Assembly (NCBI RefSeq): GCF_040450955.1
Contig: NZ_CP144373.1
Location: forward strand, 910,486 to 974,485
Direction: 5' to 3'
Length of the DNA stretch: 64,000 nt
DNA from: Thermodesulfovibrio sp. 3907-1M
GTDB lineage: Bacteria; Nitrospirota; Thermodesulfovibrionia; Thermodesulfovibrionales; Thermodesulfovibrionaceae
In this document: positions 15,801 through 23,916 of the stretch, piece by piece
Position numbering within the stretch: the first letter of the stretch is position 1
Layout: every line of letters starts with the position of its first letter
The notes under the pieces: model-generated
What the model saw: only the letters and a program-made list of their open reading frames with translations
The model's database searches: none
Told to the model about the DNA's origin: nothing
Made by a program: the position numbers and the translations under genes

Positions 15801-17507
15801 ATGCTTTCAGCGGTTAAAGAAATAGGTAATTTGGTAGCTCAACCGACATTAAAAATAGAAGGAAAAATTATTTTTCTAGTTCTATGTTCTGATTTCTCGT
15901 TTAAAGGAATAGAAATTGAAGATTTCATTCCAGAAAAAATAGACAGATATCTTTACAAACCCGGAGAAAGCAAAGGAAACAGACCTTCTCCTTTTGCACC
16001 AATTAACCGTAAGGAACCAGAAAAGAGCTTTGAAAAAATTGCTAAGTGGCTCAAAAACTCTGAAAAAATTATAAATCTTACTGAGCAAGAACTTGATAAA
16101 GTGAAAAAGATTAACGATACCCTTCAAAGAGAAAAAGTAAAGATTTTACAAGTAATAAGCAATAAGTCAAAAGAAATATCAAAGAAAACATCATTGTTTC
16201 TTGGTTTGAAAATAGGAGATAAATATCTTGGAGATTTTGATCTTTTTAAAAACATATTCAACTTAAAGATTTCTCAAAGAATCGGTAAATCATCATCCAG
16301 GGACAAAACCTGCTCTATCTGTGGTGAAGTAAAAGATACAGTATCTGCAAGAACATATGTTTATCAGTTTGATACTGACGATAAGCCTGGTTTTATTACA
16401 GGATTTAAAAAAGAGAATTACTGGAAAAATATTCCAGTTTGTCAGGATTGTCGTGATCTCCTACAAAGAGGAAGAAATTTTATTGAGGATAAACTCACTT
16501 TTAAGTTTTATGGACTAAAATATCAACTGATACCAAAATTTTTATTAGGTGGACAGGATATTATAAAAGAAATACTGGATATTTTATCGGATACTCATAA
16601 AAATATTTCTCTTAAAGAAAGAAAGATAAATAGACTGACAGATGATGAACAGGAAATACTTGAATATATCTCTGAAAAGGAGGACGCCTTAACTTTAAAC
16701 TTTCTTTTTCTTAGAAGGCAGCAAAGCGCTGAGAGGATTTTACTTCTTATAGAGGATGTTTTTCCATCCAGATTGCGTGAAATTTTCAATGCAAAAAGAT
16801 ATGTTGATGAACTTTTTAATGAAGAATTTAATTTTGGCAAAATTAGGGTATTTTTTTCCAAATCTGATGATGAAAAGAGAGAAACTGATCTTGATAAATA
16901 CTTTCTTGAAATAGTTAATTCTGTTTTTAAAGATAAAAAGATTGATTTTAATTTTTTGTTAAAGTTTTTTATGAATGGTATAAGAAAAGATTTTATTAAT
17001 GATAACTTTTATAAATTAAAAATACGTGATGCCATGATGTGTGTATCTTTTTTTGAAAATTTAGGTTTAATAAAGTTTAAGGAGGTTCCTATGGAGCAAA
17101 ATATTTTTGAAGAAGTATTTAACAAATATGGCAAGTCTTTAAATACTCCTGAAAAAAGAGGTATATTTTTACTTGGTGCACTGACACAGATGTTATTAAA
17201 TAAACAATATTCTGAAAGAGAGTCAAAACCATTTATGAAAAAGTTAAAAAGCCTTAAAATGGATGAAAAAGACATAAAGGCTCTGTTGCCTGAGGTTCAG
17301 AATAAATTAGAGGAGTATGAAGCCTTTGACAAAGGAAAAAGATTAATTGCTCAGGAAGCCTCAAAGTATTTACTTCAAGCTGGAGATGGCTGGAAAATGT
17401 CTGTTTATGAAATAAATTTTTACTTTGCTTGCGGAATGAATATGAGTGAGGAAGTTGCTAAAATAGTATATCGAATTTCGCCATCTGTTGAGGATGAGAA
17501 AAAATAA
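15801..17507 (+). CDS. cas8b: Cas8b large subunit (TM1802/Csh1 family)
   Basis: 568 residues; type I-B Cascade large subunit, expected to recognise the PAM and help load Cas3. A zinc-ribbon-like pair is visible: C171-SI-C174 and C214-QD-C217. The rest is long, charged and helical with the low similarity usual for Cas8. Position between cas6 and cas7, AGGAGG ribosome site and length identify it. Its AT content is visibly higher than that of the envelope genes, in line with fast-evolving cas genes. Exact subfamily (TM1802 versus Csh1) needs a profile search. Confidence 0.88.
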   Translation: MLSAVKEIGNLVAQPTLKIEGKIIFLVLCSDFSFKGIEIEDFIPEKIDRYLYKPGESKGNRPSPFAPINRKEPEKSFEKIAKWLKNSEKIINLTEQELDKVKKINDTLQREKVKILQVISNKSKEISKKTSLFLGLKIGDKYLGDFDLFKNIFNLKISQRIGKSSSRDKTCSICGEVKDTVSARTYVYQFDTDDKPGFITGFKKENYWKNIPVCQDCRDLLQRGRNFIEDKLTFKFYGLKYQLIPKFLLGGQDIIKEILDILSDTHKNISLKERKINRLTDDEQEILEYISEKEDALTLNFLFLRRQQSAERILLLIEDVFPSRLREIFNAKRYVDELFNEEFNFGKIRVFFSKSDDEKRETDLDKYFLEIVNSVFKDKKIDFNFLLKFFMNGIRKDFINDNFYKLKIRDAMMCVSFFENLGLIKFKEVPMEQNIFEEVFNKYGKSLNTPEKRGIFLLGALTQMLLNKQYSERESKPFMKKLKSLKMDEKDIKALLPEVQNKLEEYEAFDKGKRLIAQEASKYLLQAGDGWKMSVYEINFYFACGMNMSEEVAKIVYRISPSVEDEKK

Positions 17508-17540
17508 AATTAATAAAACTAAATTAACAAGGAGGTTAAA

Positions 17541-18590
17541 ATGTCAGAAATAATCAAAAACCGTTCAGAAATTTTATTTCTTTATGATGTCAAGGACGCT
17601 AATCCAAATGGAGATCCTGTTGATGAAAACAAGCCAAGGATTGATGAGGAAACAGGGGTAAACATTGTCACAGATGTTAGGTTAAAAAGAACTATAAGGG
17701 ATTATTTCTTATCTCTCGTTGAAAACAAAGATGTACGGTTAAAAGATGAAGATATCTTTGTAAAAGAACGAAGAGATGAGGAGGGATTTCTGTATGACGC
17801 AAAAACGAGAGCAAAAGAATTTTTACATAAAGAAGGTAAGTTTCAAGAAATGAGAGATTTTATAAAAGAGGATATTTGTAAGAAATGCATAGATGTCAGG
17901 CTTTTTGGCGCAGTTATCCCTTTAGATTTGAAGGTGCAAAAAGGATCTAAAATGGAAGCAAATAGTGAACAACAAGAAAAAGAAAAAGAAAAAAGCGGTT
18001 CAATAACTCTTACTGGACCCGTCCAGTTTAAATTTGGACGCTCAATTCATAAGGTAGATGGCCCTGTATTTATAAAAGGAACCGGAGCTTTCGCTGATAA
18101 ATATGACGAGAAAAATAAGAAGTTGCAGTTTACTTTTAGAGAAGAGTATGTCTTGCCCTATTCACTTATTTGCTTTTATGGAATTGTTAATGAAAACGTG
18201 GCAAAAAATACAGAATTAAAACAGTCAGACATCGAGTTACTACTTGAAGGAATATGGATAGGAACAAAAAATCTAATAAGTAGAAGCAAATTCGGTCAGA
18301 TGCCAAGATTTCTTATGCAAATTGTTTACAAAGAAGGTCAAAATTTTCATATTGGAGAACTTGATAAGCTTATTTCTCTAAAATCAGAGATTCCTGATGA
18401 AGCCATAAGGGACATTTCAGATGTAAAGATAGATGTGTCAGAGCTCTTGAATGTTATTAATAAGCACAAGGATAAAATAGAAAAAATCAGAATAAAGGTT
18501 GACGATAGAGTCCAATTTATCAAAGATGATAAAGAAACCGATTTAAAGACTGCCTTAAACGGATTTACTATAGAAGAACTTACTTTTTAG
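17541..18590 (+). CDS. cas7: Cas7 backbone protein (Csh2/DevR family)
   Basis: 349 residues. Starts NRSEILFLYDVKDANPNGDPVDENKPR followed by TDVRLKRTIRDYFL, the N-terminal signature of Csh2/Csd2-type Cas7. GSITLTGPVQFKFGRSIHKV and REEYVLPYSLICFYG are further family segments. Multiple copies coat the crRNA spacer in Cascade. GGAGG precedes the ATG; 9-base gap to cas5. Confidence 0.95.
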   Translation: MSEIIKNRSEILFLYDVKDANPNGDPVDENKPRIDEETGVNIVTDVRLKRTIRDYFLSLVENKDVRLKDEDIFVKERRDEEGFLYDAKTRAKEFLHKEGKFQEMRDFIKEDICKKCIDVRLFGAVIPLDLKVQKGSKMEANSEQQEKEKEKSGSITLTGPVQFKFGRSIHKVDGPVFIKGTGAFADKYDEKNKKLQFTFREEYVLPYSLICFYGIVNENVAKNTELKQSDIELLLEGIWIGTKNLISRSKFGQMPRFLMQIVYKEGQNFHIGELDKLISLKSEIPDEAIRDISDVKIDVSELLNVINKHKDKIEKIRIKVDDRVQFIKDDKETDLKTALNGFTIEELTF

Positions 18591-18599
18591 GGTCTTACC

Positions 18600-19319
18600 A
18601 TGAAGGTGCTTGTTTTTGATATATACGGAGATTTTGCCCATTTTAGAAAATATTACACTACTACCTCTCCATTAACCTTCTCTTTTCCTCCGCCACCTAC
18701 AATTGCTGGAATTTTGGGTGCTATCTATGGAGCTCAGAAGGATGAATATTTAAATGTTTTTGGTTATGATAATTGCAAAGTAGCCTTGAGAGTGCTAAAT
18801 CCAATTAAAAAAATGCGTTTGGGAATAAATCTCATTAACACCAAAGACAATAGGTACTTTCTTCTTCTCAAGAAGAAAAATCATGAACCTCGGACTCAGA
18901 TACTGACTGAATTTGTTAAATCGCCAAAATACAGAATTTATCTCTGGCATCCTGATGCAGATGTTTTCAATAAACTTGCTTCTATGATTCAATCTCATCA
19001 ATCTTTCTACACAGTCTCCTTAGGGTTAAGTGAGCTTCTTGCTGATTTCAGTTTTATTGGAGTCTATGAAGGTAAGGAGATATCAAATGAAAAATCTGAA
19101 ATATCAACTGTGGTCTCTATTAGTAAACTTATTGAAAAAGGCATAGAAATACAGCCAGAAAGAAAATATTTTAAAGAAAAAATACCGATAAAAATGACTG
19201 AGGGAAGAGTGGTTGAAATCTATGACGATGTTATATATGAACCAGATGGTAAAACAATTAAGGCTATTCTAAAAACTTTCTGCCAGCTTGAAAATGGAGA
19301 ACACATTTCCTTCTTCTAA
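18600..19319 (+). CDS. cas5: Cas5 (Hmari/I-B subtype)
   Basis: 239 residues. N-terminus KVLVFDIYGDFAHFRKYYTTTSPLTFSFPPPPTIAGILGAIYG is the Cas5 RAMP signature (F-x-x-P-PPPT-x-x-G-hLGA-hhG). It should bind the 5' handle of crRNA in Cascade. The 3' end overlaps the possible cas3 starts by 26-32 bases. The upstream ribosome site is weak (AGGG). Confidence 0.94.
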   Translation: MKVLVFDIYGDFAHFRKYYTTTSPLTFSFPPPPTIAGILGAIYGAQKDEYLNVFGYDNCKVALRVLNPIKKMRLGINLINTKDNRYFLLLKKKNHEPRTQILTEFVKSPKYRIYLWHPDADVFNKLASMIQSHQSFYTVSLGLSELLADFSFIGVYEGKEISNEKSEISTVVSISKLIEKGIEIQPERKYFKEKIPIKMTEGRVVEIYDDVIYEPDGKTIKAILKTFCQLENGEHISFF

Positions 19320-21636
19320 TTTATACTCCCATCCAGATAAATTGCTTGAAGACCATCTTATAAATGTAGCTAATTTGATGGAATCTTTTATTTTGGAAAA
19401 ACCTCAGTTTATCAAAGATGAACTTAAAGGAGTTGCACGTATAATCGGACTCACACACGATATAGGTAAAGCAACCAGATATTTTCAGGAGTATCTCTTT
19501 GCAGAAGAATCAGAAAAGTTAAAATTAAAATCTGAATATTCTGCCCACAGCCTTTTTTCTTCTATATGCACTTATTTTTCAGTAAAAGAGTTTTGTCAAA
19601 GGACGGGCAATAATAACGAACTTTTGCCTCTTTTTGCTTACATTATTGTAAGAAGACATCACGATGACCTTATAGATGTGATGGATGAATTATCTCTGTT
19701 TAATGATAAAAATCTTCAAATACTTCAAAAACAGTTGGAAAGTATTGATGATAATTCTTTTTCTATGCTATGTGAGACCCTTTATCAGCAGGGAATTCCT
19801 GTTTTAATTAATAAACAGATTCTCCAGATTTGGTTTAATGAATTTGAAAGTGAATTGAAACAATACAGGAAGTCCATAAGAAAGATAAAAGACTTTATAC
19901 CATATCTCACTTTAAACATCCTTTATTCAATACTTCTTGATGCCGATAAAAACGAAGTTGTCCTCGGAAATTCAAACTTTCCAGAAAGAAAAGATTATAA
20001 TGAGAAAGACTGGGTTGATAAATATATAACTTACCTTAACCCAATAAGCTCTCAAATAAATGAGCTCAGGAATAATGCTTACAGGGAAGTAAATGAAAAA
20101 AACTTTGATCCTAAGCAGAAGATTTATTCTATCAACCTTCCAACTGGATTCGGAAAAACTCTAACGGGTTTTTCCTTCGCTTTAAAATTAAAAAACGAGC
20201 TTAAAAAAGGTGGAGTCAATCCAAGGATAATTTATTCCTTACCTTTCCTGAGCATAATTGAGCAAAATTCTCAGGTCATTGAAGAGGTGCTTGAAATAAA
20301 CGGAATTGCATCAACTTCTAATATTGTTTTAAAGCATCATCATCTTGCAGAAATTTTTTACAAAACGCAAGAAAAAGAGTATAAACCTGATGAGGCGGAA
20401 ATATTAATAGAGGGATGGAACTCAGAAATAATAATAACTACATTCGTTCAGCTATTTCATACACTGTTTTCTAATAAAAATAGCAGTTTACGAAAATTTC
20501 ACCGTTTAGCCAACTCAATTATCATACTTGACGAAATACAGACCATACCGATCAAATACTGGAAACTAATAAAGACCATACTAATGCTTCTTGTAGAGAA
20601 ATTTAACTCTTATATTATTCTAATGACAGCTACAGAACCGTTGATATTTAATAAAAATGAGATATTGAGCATGACAGAGTCGTCTAAATATTATGACAGA
20701 ATTGATAGAATAGAACTGATTTCAGAAGTAGACAATCCTGTTAAAATTGAAGACCTTGCAAATCAAGTAAATGAAAATCAAGGGTATTCTAAACTTTTTA
20801 TTTTCAATACAATTTCATCAGCTAAAGAATTTTATTATCTTATCAAAGACACCCCTTTACCAAAAACCTTCTTAAGCACCCATATTCTTCCAGTAGAAAG
20901 GCAAAAAAGAATTGATGAGATTAGAAAAGGAAAATATAAATTGGTTGTTTCCACCCAGCTTGTGGAAGCCGGGGTGGATATTGATTTTGACATGGTTTAC
21001 AGAGATATTGCTCCCTTAGACAGTATTATACAGTCTGCTGGAAGATGTAATAGAAATGCAGCTAATAAAAAAGGGACTGTAAGGGTATTCACTTTAATAG
21101 ACGAAAAGAACAGGCGCTACGCATCTTATATTTATGATATTGTTTTGATCGACATTACAGAGAAACTCATATCTACCCAAAAAATTTTTAATGAGAAGGA
21201 GCTTTACCAGCTACTTGATAAATATTTTCAGCAAACCTCTGAAAGACTGAACCAAACAGAATCTGCAGAAATTTTAGACGCGATTTCCAGGCTTAGATAT
21301 GACAGACAGGACTCAGATGGATTAGCAATCTCTGATTTTAAATTGATACAGGAAGACTATCCAAAAATAGATGTATTTGTTGAATATGATGAAACCGCAG
21401 TGAAAGTCTGGAAAGAATTTGAAAAAATTAAAATGATAAAAAACTTCTTTGAACGCAAAAAAGAATTCCTGCAAATACGCAAAAATTTTTATGATTATAT
21501 AATCTCTATTCCAGTAAATACTGAAAATCTACCACCGAAAATTATGGATACTTATTACATCTCTCAAAATCAAATTGAAGATTATTATGATCAGGAAACA
21601 GGATTTAAAACTAAAGCAGAGGTATTGTTATGGTGA
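19294..21636 (+). CDS. cas3: Cas3 nuclease-helicase
   Basis: About 780 residues. N-terminal HD nuclease with H-D at 55-56 in GLTHDIGKATRYFQ and later RRHHDDL; superfamily 2 helicase with Walker A LPTGFGKT (about 282-289), DEIQ box at 413-416, MTATEP, and STQLVEAGVDIDFD plus QSAGRCNRN for motifs V and VI. It degrades the displaced target strand after Cascade binding. The start lies inside cas5: ATG 19294 chosen, TTG 19288 possible. Overlaps cas4 by 7 bases. Confidence 0.95.
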   Translation: MENTFPSSNLYSHPDKLLEDHLINVANLMESFILEKPQFIKDELKGVARIIGLTHDIGKATRYFQEYLFAEESEKLKLKSEYSAHSLFSSICTYFSVKEFCQRTGNNNELLPLFAYIIVRRHHDDLIDVMDELSLFNDKNLQILQKQLESIDDNSFSMLCETLYQQGIPVLINKQILQIWFNEFESELKQYRKSIRKIKDFIPYLTLNILYSILLDADKNEVVLGNSNFPERKDYNEKDWVDKYITYLNPISSQINELRNNAYREVNEKNFDPKQKIYSINLPTGFGKTLTGFSFALKLKNELKKGGVNPRIIYSLPFLSIIEQNSQVIEEVLEINGIASTSNIVLKHHHLAEIFYKTQEKEYKPDEAEILIEGWNSEIIITTFVQLFHTLFSNKNSSLRKFHRLANSIIILDEIQTIPIKYWKLIKTILMLLVEKFNSYIILMTATEPLIFNKNEILSMTESSKYYDRIDRIELISEVDNPVKIEDLANQVNENQGYSKLFIFNTISSAKEFYYLIKDTPLPKTFLSTHILPVERQKRIDEIRKGKYKLVVSTQLVEAGVDIDFDMVYRDIAPLDSIIQSAGRCNRNAANKKGTVRVFTLIDEKNRRYASYIYDIVLIDITEKLISTQKIFNEKELYQLLDKYFQQTSERLNQTESAEILDAISRLRYDRQDSDGLAISDFKLIQEDYPKIDVFVEYDETAVKVWKEFEKIKMIKNFFERKKEFLQIRKNFYDYIISIPVNTENLPPKIMDTYYISQNQIEDYYDQETGFKTKAEVLLW

Positions 21637-22133
21637 GTTCAATGCACCCCACTGGAACCCTCATCTGGTATTACTACATCTGCCCTCGGGAAGTGTGGCT
21701 TATGTCAAGGCATCTCACACCGTGGCAGGAAAATCCATTCATTGAAATTGGAAGACTTATCTCAAAGGAATCCTACCAGAGGGATAGGAAAGAGATTCGT
21801 CTTGAAAACATTGTTATAGACCTCTTAAAAACCGAAGGTGAAAATGTAGTGATTGGTGAGGTCAAGAAGAGCTCTCGTTTTGAAAAGAGTGCAAGGATGC
21901 AACTTGCCTTTTACCTATGGAAACTAAACCATCTTGGTATTGAAGCAACAGGAAAACTTCTTTTTCCAAGAGAAAAGAAAAAAATCACTGTGATGCTCAC
22001 TAAGGAGATTGAAGATGAACTTGAGGAGGCTCAGCAGAAAATAATCTCAATCGTTCAAATGGAAACACCACCGCCTGCAAGAAGAATAAAATTTTGCTCA
22101 AAATGCGGCTATCAGGAGTTTTGCTGGTCATGA
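21630..22133 (+). CDS. cas4: Cas4 exonuclease
   Basis: 167 residues, RecB-like nuclease with Fe-S cluster. First cysteine in YYYICPREVWLMSRHL, the other three in the C-terminal CSKCGYQEFCW. Nuclease residues lie in VIDLLKTEG (Asp) and VIGEVKKSSRFEK (E-x-K). Cas4 trims prespacers and enforces PAM choice with Cas1-Cas2. Starts before the cas3 stop. Followed by a 76-base gap before cas1. Confidence 0.95.
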   Translation: MVSSMHPTGTLIWYYYICPREVWLMSRHLTPWQENPFIEIGRLISKESYQRDRKEIRLENIVIDLLKTEGENVVIGEVKKSSRFEKSARMQLAFYLWKLNHLGIEATGKLLFPREKKKITVMLTKEIEDELEEAQQKIISIVQMETPPPARRIKFCSKCGYQEFCWS

Positions 22134-22209
22134 TTTTATACGATAATTTTGGATACCAAAGTTATTACCATGCCCTTCTACAGGCTTTTTGAGTATAATT
22201 AGCATAGTC

Positions 22210-23202
22210 ATGAAAAGAAGCATTTACATATTCTCAGATGGTGAACTGAAAAGAAAAGACAAAACCCTTTGTTTTGAAACAAAGGAAGGTAAAAAATACA
22301 TCCCGGTGGAAAACACTCATGAGATATTGATATTTGGCGAAGTAACAATAAACAAGCGTTTGCTTGAATTTCTTACAGAATCTGAAATAATACTTCACTT
22401 CTTTAACTACTATGGCTATTATGTGGGCTCCTTTTATCCAAGAGAACATCTCAATTCAGGATATATGATTCTCAAGCAGGCAGAGCATTATCTTGACCAT
22501 AAAAAAAGACTAAACCTTGCAGAAAATTTTGTCTCTGGTGCGATTGAAAACATCAAAAGGGTGCTCATATATTATGCAAACAGGGGAAAGCCTCTCAATG
22601 AAACCATTGATAAAATAAACTCAATAGCCCTGTCAATCAAAGATTGCGAAAGCACAGAAGAGCTTATGGCAGTAGAGGGAAATATCCGTGATGAGTATTA
22701 TCAAGCCTTTGACATTATCCTTGACAGTGAACACTTTGTATTTGAGGCAAGAACAAAAAGACCACCCAAAAACAGGCTCAACGCTCTCATCAGTTTTGCA
22801 AACTCACTTGTCTATACAACAGTCTTAAGTGAGATTTATCATACCCATCTTGACCCACGAATAGGATACTTACATACAACCAATTTCAGGAGATTCACCC
22901 TTAATCTTGATGTAGCTGAAATCTTCAAGCCCATAATTGCAGACAGAGTTATATTCAACCTTGTAAATAAATCTATTATAAAACCTAATCACTTTGAAAA
23001 AAAACTTGATGGAATTGTTCTCAACGACAAAGGTAAACAACTCCTTATTCAGCATATGGATGAAAGACTTCGTAGCACAATTCAGCATAAAAGAATTGGT
23101 AGACACGTATCCTATCGGCAGCTAATAAGGCTTGAGCTTTACAAAATTCAGAAACATCTAATTGGTGAGGAAGAATACAGACCTTTTCAGAGTGGCTGGT
23201 GA
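22210..23202 (+). CDS. cas1: Cas1 integrase
   Basis: 330 residues from the ATG at 22210 (MKRSIYIFSDGELKRKDKT); an in-frame TTG at 22189 adds seven residues. Metal-site residues by family pattern: E156 in AVEGNIRDEYY, H222 in GYLHTTNFRRF, D234 and E237 in LNLDVAEIFKPIIADRV. Integrates spacers at the leader end of the array. No ribosome site is visible, but TATAAT at 22194-22199 lies 10 bases upstream, so cas1-cas2 may also be expressed separately from the interference genes. Its stop overlaps the cas2 start. Confidence 0.96.
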   Translation: MKRSIYIFSDGELKRKDKTLCFETKEGKKYIPVENTHEILIFGEVTINKRLLEFLTESEIILHFFNYYGYYVGSFYPREHLNSGYMILKQAEHYLDHKKRLNLAENFVSGAIENIKRVLIYYANRGKPLNETIDKINSIALSIKDCESTEELMAVEGNIRDEYYQAFDIILDSEHFVFEARTKRPPKNRLNALISFANSLVYTTVLSEIYHTHLDPRIGYLHTTNFRRFTLNLDVAEIFKPIIADRVIFNLVNKSIIKPNHFEKKLDGIVLNDKGKQLLIQHMDERLRSTIQHKRIGRHVSYRQLIRLELYKIQKHLIGEEEYRPFQSGW

Positions 23203-23465
23203 TGAAGGTTATTCTCGTATACGATATAAATGAAAAGAGGGTGACAAAGGTGTTAAAGACCTGCAGAAAATATCTTAACTGGGTTCAGAACTCTGTTTTT
23301 GAAGGAGAGATTTCAGAGGCAAAGCTTGTAAAGCTCAAGATGGAGCTTAAAAAAATAATTCACGAAGATGAGGACTCAGTAATAATTTACACATTCAGGT
23401 CTGCATGGTATACAAACAGGGAAACAATAGGAGTTAAAAAGGGTGTACAGGAGCTGATAATTTAA
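23202..23465 (+). CDS. cas2: Cas2
   Basis: 87 residues from the ATG at 23202; a GTG at 23199 is also possible. KVILVYDINEKRVTKVLKTCRKYLNWVQNSVFEGEI gives the ferredoxin-like fold with the conserved aspartate after the first strand (YDI), and SVIIYTFRS is the last strand. Forms the bridge of the Cas1-Cas2 adaptation complex. Overlaps the cas1 stop; last cas gene before the array. Confidence 0.96.
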   Translation: MKVILVYDINEKRVTKVLKTCRKYLNWVQNSVFEGEISEAKLVKLKMELKKIIHEDEDSVIIYTFRSAWYTNRETIGVKKGVQELII

Positions 23466-23876
23466 ACTTTGAATTTTGAACTTTGAATCCCCGAAGGTGT
23501 TTGAATTTTGAATAAGCCGAAGGCGTCGGTTTAGCAGTGGTAGTTTCAAATTCATTCCTGACTTTTCATTTGTAATTATTTGTAATTATGAGAAAGGCTT
23601 CATTTTTTCATCAGGCAAGACAACTTAGCTGTCAAACCTTTCCTTTGTCGTTACGAGCTCTGATATAGCAGAACAAGAGATAGCAGAGTTGATAGGCTTC
23701 TACCAAACTTTTCCTTTGTCGTTCCGAGCCTGCGGAGCAGCTGAGGAATCTCATCCTTTGAGAAATTTATTTTTCGGCTACCTCAAATAATGCAAAAATC
23801 CCTGAGGTACGACGACAAAATTTTTCTTGCAAAATCAATATAATTTTGATAAAATCAATAAAAATTCATACGCTCA
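23466..23876. other. Intergenic region between cas2 and array 1: repeats, then AT-rich leader
   Basis: No gene seen. The first part has a TTTGAATTTTGAACTTTGAA-type string (23466-23510) and degraded ATTCCGAG/GAGGAATC elements (23650-23765). From about 23770 the sequence becomes AT-rich and non-coding, as expected for a CRISPR leader. A second weak promoter-like pair, TTGCAA - 17 bases - TAAAAT, starts near 23827. Confidence 0.6.
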
Positions 23877-23906
23877 TTGACAAGGCTACTTTGTTGATTT
23901 TATTAT
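23877..23906 (+). promoter_or_regulatory. Candidate pre-crRNA promoter at the leader end
   Basis: TTGACA at 23877-23882, 18-base spacer, TATTAT at 23901-23906. Transcription would begin near 23913, only a few bases before the first repeat at 23917, so nearly the whole transcript would be repeat-spacer. Confidence 0.55.
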
Positions 23907-23916
23907 ATTTACACGG

